A stretch of 64,000 bases of DNA from Galeruca laticollis. Its lineage: Eukaryota > Arthropoda > Insecta > Coleoptera > Chrysomelidae. Every line of letters starts with the position of its first letter. Within the stretch, counting starts at the first letter, position 1. Position numbers and translations under genes: made by a program. The notes under the pieces were generated by a model. The model had not been told where the DNA came from, did not search any database, and saw only the letters and a program-made list of their open reading frames with translations. Positions 11,155 through 21,900 of the stretch are shown piece by piece. Location of the stretch: contig OY998181.1 in assembly GCA_963921935.1 (NCBI GenBank), positions 117,572,957 through 117,636,956 of the forward strand. Direction: 5' to 3'.

Positions 11155-11534
11155 AGTATCAATAGCAGATGGTTCTGCATTGGATTCATTCTGTAAATAT
11201 ATACGTTTGTTTACAGCTTCCATTAATGGAAATTGTTGATATTTGTTGAAATGCCTATTTGACCAAAATTAAAAAAGTAACGTATAACATTATAAAAAAA
11301 TTTTTTACCAGAACTAGCTGGAGCAATAATTTGCACTGTATTTACTTTAGGAATTTTTTTATCAATTATATTTAATAAATCAGAAAAATTTTTACTAGTA
11401 CTTCGTCATCATAAAATATGATAATTTATTTAAAATATCAACACTTTCATTAATGTTATAATAATTAACATTACCTTTTAAACAATTGAAATCAGGTTTA
11501 CATTTACTACAATAATCATATATCAACATGTTAC
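11155..11534 (-). pseudogene. Densovirus-like NS1 helicase fragment, Walker A/B part (EVE)
   Basis: The minus strand reads VQIIAPASSGKKFF (11286-11338), the Walker A loop of an SF3 helicase, then in shifted frames NFGQIGIST and finally NKRIYLQNESNAEPSAIDT just before the TTAA at 11154, which corresponds to the Walker B region of parvovirus NS1. Upstream lies a Cys-containing segment (CSKCKPDFNCLKGN) near 11500. At least three frameshifts separate the pieces. The order Walker A, then B, then (across the piggyBac) motif C is that of densovirus NS1. The fragment ends where a second transposon begins at 11535. Confidence 0.8.
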
Positions 11535-14331
11535 TGCCAAAACAAGTTAACACCACTTTTACTCAATTCGGAGTTAAGTACTCCATTGGATTAAAAAATG
11601 TTCGAAAAACTTACTGACAAAACCTGACAACTCCAAACAAACTGTTAAGGTAGGCAAAACAAGTGGTCCAAAAAACCCAACTCCATTTTTACAACTTTTA
11701 TTCTGCTAAAACGAAATAAGTACAGTTGGATCTCAAAATAGAAAAGTATTTTATCATTTGAAACCTTCTAGTTCTAGCAAAACAAGACAAAAGTCAGTTA
11801 GCTTGTTTTTGCTGAAAGAAAAAGTTTTATAAGTATATTTTTATCATGCGAAACTAAGACATCTGCCAGATATCTGGTTTTCGATGTACTGTTGTCGGCA
11901 AAATACACAATCTTCATCACATTCAGTAAAATAATTGGCACTTAGTTTATTTTGGCAGTATAAAATTCGGAAATACGCACGTGATTCTGTATCAGCTATT
12001 CGGATTTGTCTAAAGTTTTTGTATAAACATAACCTAAAAATTTGAGTTGTGGCGTGCACTTATTGTCGGAGTGTGAAAAATTTGAGATTTTTTAGTAGTT
12101 ATATTAATTTAAAAATGTCTTCTCGTATGTTGAAAATGGTGTTTGAACCTAATAATGGTAAGTGTATTATTATTAAATGAGATGTTTACATTCAACATTG
12201 TTATTTATTTCGTTTGTTAGAAGACAAAATGCCGATAAATAGCTCACATAATAAGCCCAGTACCTCAAAAGAATGCTCTACTAATATAGAGGAAACAGCA
12301 TTATCCAATCTAATCTAGAGCCCGAACAAGAGCGTCTACGTAATGAATTGGCAGCAATTTTAGACGATTCCGATTGCTCGATAAAAGACAAAGATTATGT
12401 GCCAGGATCAGACAGTTCTGCAGAAGAAGGTATATTTTTTTATTATCTAATTTTGACGTTTTGTTTTTCAAAATAATATTATGAAGTAAGTTCTAACTCG
12501 TTACCCTTATTTTTGCCGAAAGATCTGATAAATAGAACACGCTGGAAAAAATGTTATTCGAGTAAATGGAAGACGAATATTAAAAAAACGCCAAAAATTA
12601 GAGACTAAGGCTCCTAAACCCATTGATTGTTCTAACTGTCGCTTCAAATGCACAGATAAATTAAATCAAGTTGCAAGAAATATGATGTGACAACTATTGG
12701 TCGACCGATTTTAATCGGCGAAAGGATTTCATCCTAAGCAGGGTTGAGAGCCACGCACCTGAACGAAGAAGATCGACTCCAAGAAGTACTAAAAAGCCGC
12801 GACTGGATTCTAAACGCTACTTTCTTGAATATGACAATAGGAGCAGAGTCTGCAAGGATTCTTTTTATAAAAACTCTTTGTATAAGCAAAGAAGTCGTTG
12901 AACATGCCTTCAAATTTAAAGGTGAATGAGGCTTGTTTGCCAGCAATGATCAAAGAGGTATCTCTCATAACATACAGAAGAATATTTTACATGAATTACT
13001 ATCTGTCTTTTTTTAGCCCAAAAAAGACCAATGTCAGACTTGTACACAATACGAGACAGCGGATTTAGAAAAAAGTAACAACTTAAAGAAAATTACGAGA
13101 GTCACATTGTGCGGGAAAACGATTGCTACAGAGCCAAATTGGAAGATAAAGAGAGAGACCATCGAGAAGTTAACTTCGTTTGCTGTACTTTTGACCTTCA
13201 ATGCGTACTGCAGATTCCAAGTAGTGATGTTAGTCCAACCGCAAAATTTGCACATACAATTTAACAGTGTATGAATTATCCATACCCAATAGTGCATATT
13301 GCTTCTCATGGACTGAACTAAATGGAAAAAGGGGAAGCCTCGAAATTGGTACGTGTCTCTTGAGGTATGTAGGTAAACTCCATTCAGCTGTAATAGAACT
13401 CTCTCTCTTCTCTGATACCTGCAGCGGGCAGAACTGTAATCAAAATATTAGTGCCTTGTTGTTGTATTTGGTTCAAAGAAATCCCAACTTATCTGTGATA
13501 GAACAGAAATTCCTAGAGTGGACACAGCTATATGGAGGTAGATAGCATGCATAGCGCTATCGAAAAGGTAAAAAAATATGTTCCAGTTTACACTATGCAT
13601 GACTGGCTAAATATTTTCCGTATGGCAAGGACGTCTAGGTCAAATAAAAAGTCGTTTACCATAGAAGAGCTTAAGCATAAGAACTTATTTGATTTGGAAG
13701 AGCTTTCAAAACTAATAATGAGAAATAAAACCAAAAAAGCTAATGGGGAAATGTCAGCTGGCTGAAAATAAAATGCCTGAAATATTTGAAAGCCAAACCA
13801 GGTATTATTTTATACAGGTATGATTATAAATCCGATTGTAAAGAGATAAAAGTTTTTGGTAAAGGCCGTCCCATTAATCTCACTGAGATCGACTTAAAAA
13901 ATACATACTCTAAACCTCGACCTATCAGTATTCAAAAGAAGCAGGATTTGCTGATGCTCTGCAAATCAGGGATCATCCCGGATGAATTTAATCAGTATTT
14001 TAAGTCGTTACCAACGTTTAAGAACATGGAAGATGGTATTCCTGAACCCGATGTTCAGGATAGTGATGTTCAAAATGATATGGAGGACGAATAATTTTGT
14101 TCTGTCAAAAAAAGACAAGTGCTATAAACTTTTTTTTACTGAAAAAATTATATTGTTTTTATGTTTAGGAATTTTTATAAGGAATGTTTCTTCTTCTTTT
14201 GTTTTGTTACTTACTTTGATTTTTTTCAATTAATAAATCATTTTGAAGCTGTGACGATTTTTCATTTCAATTTAAATTTTTAAACGAAGATTTCTCAAAA
14301 TTTCAAATTACAGAGTTACCTTGTTTTGGCA
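11535..14331 (+). mobile_element. Unclassified DNA transposon with TGCCAAAACAAG ends
   Basis: Left end TGCCAAAACAAGTTAAC and right end (reverse strand) TGCCAAAACAAGGTAAC are near identical. Copies of CAAAACAAG recur inside the left end (near 11657 and 11778), as subterminal binding sites often do. No clear target duplication is seen (ttac against gacg). The insert carries a multi-exon gene described separately. It sits within the viral fossil. Confidence 0.72.
12115..14093 (+). pseudogene. Decayed transposase-like gene with 'SDTCSGQNCNQ' motif
   Basis: Exon 1 (12115-12157) splices at gtaagt to 12221 with matching phase and codes for an acidic N-terminus (DDSDCSIKDKDYVPGSDSS). Then come a Cys-bearing segment (DCSNCRFKC near 12628), LNATFLNMTIG...SARILFIKTLCISKE (12744-12929), and a later block with YCFSWTELNGKRGSLEIGTC, SLFSDTCSGQNCNQ and FLEWTQLYGGR/EVDSMHSAIEK (13267-13765), ending at 14093. 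Insect genomes hold many copies of this family; the conserved 'FSDNCxGQNKN' box and the C-terminal 'GHTxNEGDSxHSxIE' box look catalytic. It could be a Sola-like or related transposase, but I am not certain of the superfamily. Frameshifts are present. Confidence 0.6.
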
Positions 14332-14945
14332 GACGATATATCCGTCACCATTTTATCGTTAAAATAATGAAATCGGAGTACCAATAATTCCTAATATGGG
14401 GCTTCGCGGAAACTGTTTAAGCCAGGCCAGGAGTTCTTCTTTTTGATCTCTTTTTTAACGTTTTGAAGTTCGGCTATTCGTTTCATAGATGTCCTGTTTG
14501 TTTTTTTCTACCAAAATTTGAAGGGGATCTACAGGACCCTGTGTCAGAAAAGTTATCAGACTCCTCGCTTGATGCCACCATTGACTTTTGTTCAAATTGG
14601 CTGTACGATAAATTACCAATTTCACCAGGAACTCTCCATTTTCTCCCTCCGATTGAACGTGACATAACTGTCGGGGCGATTTACAAAGATACTTTGAGAT
14701 TGAAGAAGTATCGGGGACTAAAGAAAAAATGTCTGTGAAATCTTCTTCCGTTTCTTTTGATGGGGATAATTGCAATTCGGGTACATCTACATTTTCCTCC
14801 TTCATAGACACAATCGTGGACGACATGGGCGTGGTCTGTGTGGAAGGCCCAGATAATGAAACCTGTGCATTTTTTTAAATGCATCTAGTAAGTAATTCTT
14901 TGTTGTCTCGTTCAGATGGTCCAGATGTCATAAACATGACAATTA
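14332..14945 (-). pseudogene. Possible N-terminal part of the densovirus-like NS1 (EVE)
   Basis: On the same strand and just beyond the transposon that splits the helicase, two overlapping minus-strand frames are open. One reads HVVHDCVYEGGKCRCTRI (near 14830), like a conserved His/Cys box of densovirus NS1. The other is a longer Ser/Thr/Glu-rich frame (14455-14826) running into ELLAWLKQFPRSPI. Overlapping frames occur in densovirus NS regions. The link to the helicase pieces rests on position and strand more than on clear homology, so treat it as likely but unproven. Confidence 0.42.
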
Positions 14946-15103
14946 TCACCAACGTGAATCATTGTGTACTTGTAGATTGTAAATGTAATTAAGCGCTTTA
15001 CCACAAAAACTACATATGTAAGGTTCCACTCCACTGTGTATAGTTAAGTGCTTTTTCGAAGTTGTTCTATAAGAAAACAATTTAGAACATCCGTAATGTT
15101 GTT
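14946..15103 (-). pseudogene. C2H2 zinc-finger exon-like fragment downstream of the host gene
   Basis: After an acceptor (tttccacag) at 15104 the minus strand reads one damaged finger (HLTIHSGVEPY linker) and one complete one (CSFCGKALN...LQVHND), then stops at 14946. The linker HSGVEPY is the classic C2H2 type. It lies 585 bp past the stop of the host zinc-finger gene but its entry phase (needs one preceding base) does not fit exon 9 or a clear donor in exon 10. It may be an alternative last exon or a relic of an extra finger array. Confidence 0.45.
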
Positions 15104-15688
15104 CTGTGGAAACATTTCAGTGTTTCAGCACGTATGTCTAAAAAATGAAAAAAAAAGTTATAATTACAGTTTTTATAAAATTGATCAAAAATAGATATTA
15201 TTGCAACTTGGGGTTTGCTCCTGTTAGTGGTAGAAATCAGAGCAGACTTTAAAATTTTTTATTAACAAACATTGAGGGTAGTGGTGACTACTACAGACTC
15301 AAAAAGTATCAGGCTCGGTATCAGGAATGAGTCAATGAATCACAAATATTCTATTATCCATCCAAATATATTTGATCATCTTTCAAAGTAGATTCCTTCC
15401 AAAATAATACCCTTACTCTAACTAATAATACATTCCCTAAACATTTTTTAATCGCGTTTTCAGGAATCGATTTCGGTACTAAACTTTTCTATGTATTCTA
15501 ACCATACCAGAATACTGTCAATGCTTCAATTAGCCCTCTATTGGTGGACATACAAGTCTAAATGGCGCTTTTAGCCTTTTGTTTGTAAGATACAGCTTTA
15601 TTACATTATTGGGCGATATTTACCAAATATATACTTACTTACTTGTAAATATTCGTAACATACAATCCACACACTGTACTCAGCGCTC
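15104..15688. other. No gene seen
   Basis: AT-rich DNA between the zinc-finger fragment and the stop of the host gene. It should contain the 3' UTR of the host gene on the minus strand. I saw no coding potential or element ends. Confidence 0.5.
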
Positions 15689-15932
15689 TTATTTTTTCCT
15701 TTGGTGTTTTGATGCTTTATGGTAATAAATATTTTTAAACATCAGATTACAAATTGAGCAATAGCCTGGGATTTTATTTCCATTAACATGAACTTTAAGG
15801 GTATGTAGTTGACGCGTTCTTGGGTTTAAGAATACTTTGAAACAGTATTTGCATTTATGAACACCATACTGATGACAAAAGTGTTCCACTAGTTGTTCTT
15901 TATTCGAAAATCCCTCTCCGCAATATTTACAC
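15689..15932 (-). CDS. Host gene exon 10 (last fingers and stop)
   Basis: 244 nt ending in TAA at 15689. Reads CKYCGEGFSNKEQLVEHFCH, CKYCFKVFLNPRTRQLHTLK and CSICNLMFKNIYYHKASKH, three fingers. The entry base completes Arg with exon 9. The preceding intron is 7.8 kb. Confidence 0.88.
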
Positions 15933-18900
15933 CTAAAATAATACGTATAATACAAACATATATATTTTTATTGACTGTAATTTCTCAATTTCTTATTTTT
16001 TCATGGGTTTCGGTCAGAAATAAAATCACTTGCTTATGGTGGTAAGATTTCAGTTTATTTGATGTAAACAATTTTCAAACCTTTCTAAACATTGGAAAAC
16101 ACAATACATTTATGTACCGGGTGTCCCAATAAGAATGGCTCTCGACCATATCTCGGGAACCGTTTATAGTACAGCTTCGGGAAAAAAAATTATAACAAGT
16201 GACCTCGAGAAAAACCTGGAAATTATTTACAGAGTATTAGGTCCACCGCCAGAGGGCGTAATTAAATACCGAAAATTATAAAATGAATAATTTACAAATT
16301 TTGCCTAATTAAGATGCATTTAAACTAAATTCAGCGTATATTTGATTTTACACGTTTTAGCCTCTCTTCAAATAAGAGGTGGGGGGAAGCAGGAACTTTA
16401 TTATGAAAAAACGCCTGTAATTCCAGTTCTACTTAACCTATCTATGCAAACTTGGTCTTTTTGAAGAGAGCTCCTTTCTACCAATGTAAGAGTTATAATT
16501 TCGAAACAACCTAATGAGTAACGTATACGCTAGAGGGCGCTATTTTTTTTTTTTTTAAATCTAGCTATCCTTGAAAAATGTTTAATGGAAACATGCAGTT
16601 TTAATTAAGGAATATAAAAGTAGACCAAATTAGCAACAGAATAGCGAAAACCGCATGTCGATATCTTTTTCGTATTACGAGATATCCTAAGAAATGTGTG
16701 AATTTTAAGCATTTTCCTTTAAACATAAATTACTCCGGTTTGACTGAAGGGATTTTAACATTTTTTGACTCCTCAAAATTGTCTTTCCTTGTTCTATTAA
16801 TAATAGTTCCAATTATTATGTCAATATTACTTATGCTGTCACCGGGAAACTGCATTATGGAAGTTAAAATGGAAATATATAAAAACAAGTAGTGGGCCAT
16901 GAAAAAAACAAATCAAAAAGATATGTCTTGTGTCAAATTAATAAACCTAGTAATTTGTTCATTTACGTGTCAGTGCGATTTGTGTGCATTAAATTCGACA
17001 TAAAATTTACTTAAAAGTTATATCTAAGATAATTCTTACAAACGAAGAAGCATTTGATATGATAAGCATTTACTTTGAATGTATGAGAAATGCAACTGTT
17101 GCGGCTAGGGTATATGCCATACAATATCCCCAAGGACATCATCCCGGTAGCAGAGTTTTTCGTCGACTCATACACCGTTTAAGAACGACTGGAAATGTAA
17201 ATCTTCCTGTATTTAGAAGACGCGGCAGAGGTCATTCAGAGGAAAACACAATAAATGTTTTGGAATATGTGCAATTTAATCCGCATTTAAGTATTAGAGC
17301 AATAAGTAGAGGCTTGGGAATAAGCAGAGCCACCGTTCAACGTATTTTGACAGGACACAGGGAAATTATGATGTAAAAAGATGTTTCTTAAACAAAATAT
17401 ACCCGCATAATATTATTTGTGAGCATGGTAATATGTTAACATAATAATTTATTTATCATTCCGGAAAGATATTTAATAGGACATTATATTTCTTTTAGAT
17501 TTCATCCATATCATATAGTACTGCATCAACAATTGGTTGATCGTGATTACGACAAAAGGTTGGATTATTTCAACTGGTTACTACATATGGTATATGATGA
17601 CCCTCAATTACTGTCACATATTTCGTGGTCAGACAAAGCTACATTTAGTAGTGATGGTACGGTTAACCGGCATAATATGCACTATTGGTCACAGAATAAT
17701 CCACGCTGGATGGAAGAAGTTCAGTATCAGGGGCGATGGTCGGTGAATGTATGGTGTGGTAATTGGACCTTTTATTTTTGACAACGCAATTAACGGGGAA
17801 CGCTACCTAAATTTTATAAGGGATGAATTACCACTTCTTCTAAAATATATATCACTAGCAGCTCGTAGGTCTATGTTGTTTCAGCACGATGGGTGTCTGG
17901 CGAATTTCTCCAGACAAGTTAGAGAATTTTTAGATAATGCTTACCCTGATAGGTGGATAGGACATGGAGGCCTATTTTTTGGCCAGCCAGGTCACCAGAC
18001 TTAACCGTCTTAGATTTCTATCTCTGGGGCCGGATTAAAGACCTTGTTGGTGCAATTAGACCCACTACTTAACATGATCGAAAGAATACGAAACGACATT
18101 CAGAGTATTTCGAGAGCAGAAATTGAGACTGCTGTTCAATCTACTCTTCAAAGAATAAACGCTTGTATCGAAAATGATGGGCGACAATTTGAACATTTAG
18201 GTCGTCACTAGCGAGGTACTTCAAGTTATATTTACATGTTAACTTCCATAACGCAGCTTCCCGGCGACAGCATAAGTAATATTGACATAATAATTGGAAC
18301 TATTATTAATAGAACAAGGAAAGACAATTTTGAGGAGTCAAAAAATGTTAAAATCCGTTCAGTCAAACCGGAGTAATTTATGTTTAAAGGAAAATGATTA
18401 AAATTTAGACATTTCTTAGGATATCTCGTAATACGAAAAAGATTTTGACATGCGGTTTTCGCTAATTTGGTCTACTTTTATATTCCTTAATTAAAACTGC
18501 ATGTTTCCATTCAATATTTATCAAGGATAGCTAGATTTAAAAAAATAAATAAATAGCGCCCTCTAGCGTATATGTTACACATTAGGTTGTTTTGAAATTA
18601 TAACTCTTACATTGGTAGAAAGGAGCTCTCTTCAAAAAGACTAAGTTTGCATAGATAGGTTAAGTAGAACTGGAATTACAGGCGTTTTTTCATATTAAAG
18701 TTCCCGCTTCCCACCCACCTCTTAGTTGAAGAGATAGACTAAAACTTGTTAAATCAAATATACGCTGAATTTCTTGAAGAATACGATAATCATAGTTTAA
18801 ATGCATCTTAATTAGGCAAAATCTGTAAATTGTTCATTTTATAATTTTTGGTATTTAATTACGCCCTCTGGCGGTGGACCTACAACTCTGTAAATAATTT

Positions 18901-21900
18901 CCAGGTTTTTCTCGAGGCCACTTTTGTTATGATTTTTTTTCCCGAAGCTGTACTATAAATGGTTTCCGAGATATGGCAGAGAGCCATTCTTATTGGGACA
19001 CCCGGTTACAGTGGTATTTCTTTTTTTTATATATAAAAAGGTGTTAATTTACAATAGTTTATATCCCTAATTACATGTAGCTCAAGAAATATACAATAAG
19101 TAAATAAGTCTGAGGGTATGAGTTGGATCCTTGCTCTTGTGACATCATCCAATTGTTTCTGGGTGGGGAAGTTACTTTGTCCCTGGTTTAAAATTATGAC
19201 TCCCTAGTTTTTTTTTCAGCTGGCATGTCCCTGAAAAGCAGCTGAAAAATATGGTTTCAAAATCGAACGTTGGGTTAGATTATGTGAGGCAGCAACTTGG
19301 CTGAAGTTGGTAATGATACAATTTTATTTTAGTTGATTTATGATATGGACTTGTTTTTAGGAGTAACTAGGTTGACTCCTAAGTTGAAGCAGTTGGTTGT
19401 TGGAGATAACAATGAGTTATGTGTATAGCGACCCGTGCAGAAGCCTACACCCACTGTCGCGGATGTCTTCTGCGCGATTGGCGGATTTGAGTTGTTCACG
19501 AAGATTTTTTGGAAGACAGTGATTGTAAAAATTAAATGAAATTTTTTATATGAAGTCCTGGACAGTGGGTATGTCGGCTTGTTCGTGTAACCATGAGGTT
19601 TTTGGAAGTTTGGGGTAGCTTGTTTTGTATTTGATTGCCATGCGGAAACACTTGTTCTGTATCACCTGCAGGGTATGGAAATTGTGTTTTTGTGCCAGTA
19701 AAATACACTGGGGCAGCGTATGTCAATATTGGACGGATGATTTGTTTATATATGATTAATTTATTCCCGTTGAGATAGCTCATTTTTGCATATCATGGGA
19801 TATAATCTGCTCATTGCAATTTTAGCTTTTTGAATTTGCTTCTTTATATGTGCATTAGCGTTTGTATTACCTTGTAAAGTATATCCTAGATAACTTAAAG
19901 TGTTACTGGGTAAATGGTGTTGTCAGTCAATGCATAGCTGATATTGCAATGAGTTGTTTTTCCTTGCGATTCTTCTGAGTAACAAGTACTCTGTCTTGGA
20001 TGTGTTGATAGTTAGCTTATTCTCTCTCAGGTATGGTATCATTTGTGTGTTTATGTGTGTCTGTACGTTGTGTAGTGCAGTGTTCGAGACTTTTGCTGAT
20101 GCTTCAAAACAGGTGTCATCTGCATACATGGCTGTTAAGACTTGTGGTGTGGTTGGTAAATCGTGGGTAAATATTGAATATAACAAAGGTGATAGAACTG
20201 AGCCCTGAGGAACTCCGGCTTTTATGGGGAAAGGTCCAGCCGAGCCTTCATTGATGCTTACATAAAACTTACAGTTAGTAACATATGAGTGCACTATATT
20301 AATTAGGTATTTAGGTAAATTTATTTTGATTAATTTATAAATTAATCCCTCGAGCCATCAGAGTCAAATGCTTTTTGTATATCAATAGTGACCATAACTG
20401 ATTTGTTCTTTTCTCGAAATCCCTCTCTGACGTGGTTAAATACTGTAATGATTTGTGCTATAGTACTAAGCCCTTCCCTGAAACCGTATTGCTCGGGGGG
20501 TATAATGTGGTTTTTGTCTGTGAAATTTTGTATTCTTTTAAAAATTATTTTGTCTATGACCTTTGCTATGTTATTCAATAAGGAAATGGGTATGTAGCTA
20601 TCCACATAACATGGTTGTTTGTTAGCTTTGATGATAGGTATGATATTGGCAATCTTGAGCATATTAGGATAGTTGCCTGTTTTAATTATATAGTTGGTTA
20701 TATATGTGAGTTCTAGAAGAGCTTTCTTAGGAAGATTTTTTAATAGAATGTTAGAAATGCCATCCCTTCCAAGGGCTGTTTTATTTTTCAACGATTGTAT
20801 GATGTTATAAATTTCATTATATGTAACCAGATTTTGTGTTTGGTGTGTGATTTGTGTGTAGGTAGTTTTGAAGAAATTGTGTAGTTGTGTATTTTGTGTG
20901 TTATTTGTGAAATTATTTTGGAAACACTCTTCAAAGCTTTCTGCTATTTCAGATTTGTTAGTGACAGCTTGTCCCTTAACAACAATTTTGGTAATTTCGT
21001 TATTTTTATTTTTTAGGCTTAAAGCGATTTCCCAGAGAGAGTTATCTACTGGTTTTAGTTTCTCTAAGATCTTTCAAGAATGATTTTTGTATTCACGTAC
21101 TAACGTATTAAGTTTTGGTAATATTTCAGCAGTATCTTGTCATTAATGTGTCTGGTAGTTTGCCATTTTTTACGAATTTTATGTTTCTCGTGTATGATTT
21201 TGGTTATATGATCGGGTAAAGTATTGTTGATTTGGAATTTAGGTTTAAGAGAAGTTGTGTTATTTCTGGCAGTGATGATATTTTGCAAATTTTTAATTAT
21301 GTTTGTTAACTGTGTTGTATTTTCCATTTTATCAGTAATTATTAAATATTCATTAAGAATTAATTTTTCTGAATTTTATCAGCTTGTAGTGCTATAGTCA
21401 TGGACTTTTTTAGTGCGTGTGTATGTTATATGTAATTTTTAATTCTATAAAGATGGGGTCATGATCGGAGTTGAGGTCGGGTACGGTTTTCATTTTGGAA
21501 ATATTGTTTATATTACGCCCTATGGCTAGATCTATTGTACTCGGAGTGTAGTTAGAATAAGGGAAATGGGATCGTCTGTGTTGAAAATGTTACAGTCACA
21601 AAATCTGAGGAAAGTATTTCCATTTGTGTTAGGATATTTAGCATAGGAGCCCCATGGCGGATGCTTACAGTTAAAGTCACCCACTATGAGGATCCTATTG
21701 TGTGTTTTAATATTGTTGGTATTTCTTAAACTAAAAAAGATGAATAAAATACATGAAACAAATAGTATGAACAATGATATATTTTAACTATATGTATTTA
21801 CATAAATGTATTGTGTTTTCCGATTATTAGAAAGGTTGAAAATTGTTTTAAATCAAATAAACCGAAACATTACCACTATAAGCAAGCGATTTTATTTCTG

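Larger units (their letters stand above)
16117..19005 (+). mobile_element. Mariner-like element with long inverted repeats
   Basis: Ends CCGGGTGTCCCAATAAGAAT and its exact inverse. The two arms are similar for about 760-780 bp (16117-16880 against 18226-19005), far longer than usual mariner ends. It lies in intron 9 of the host gene. A damaged transposase lies between the arms. No clean TA duplication: left flank gta, right flank tta. Confidence 0.88.

Noticed and set aside
14463..14738. Plus-strand open frame of 91 codons over the viral fossil
   Set aside because: No motif and overlaps the better-supported minus-strand frames; probably a mirror of them.
14984..15103. Joining the orphan zinc-finger exon to the main gene as exon 11
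   Set aside because: Its entry phase does not match the exit of exon 9 and no convincing donor of the right phase exists in exon 10, which has its own stop.
17374..17498. Insertion of a separate element within the mariner transposase
   Set aside because: No terminal repeats or duplication; an intron-like reading (acceptor tttcttttag) or simple decay explains it better.
19954..21083. Plus-strand open frames at 19954, 20388 and 20868
   Set aside because: All lie antisense to the LINE reverse transcriptase with its YADD and PQGS boxes; Cys/Phe-rich translation typical of a reversed AT-rich frame.
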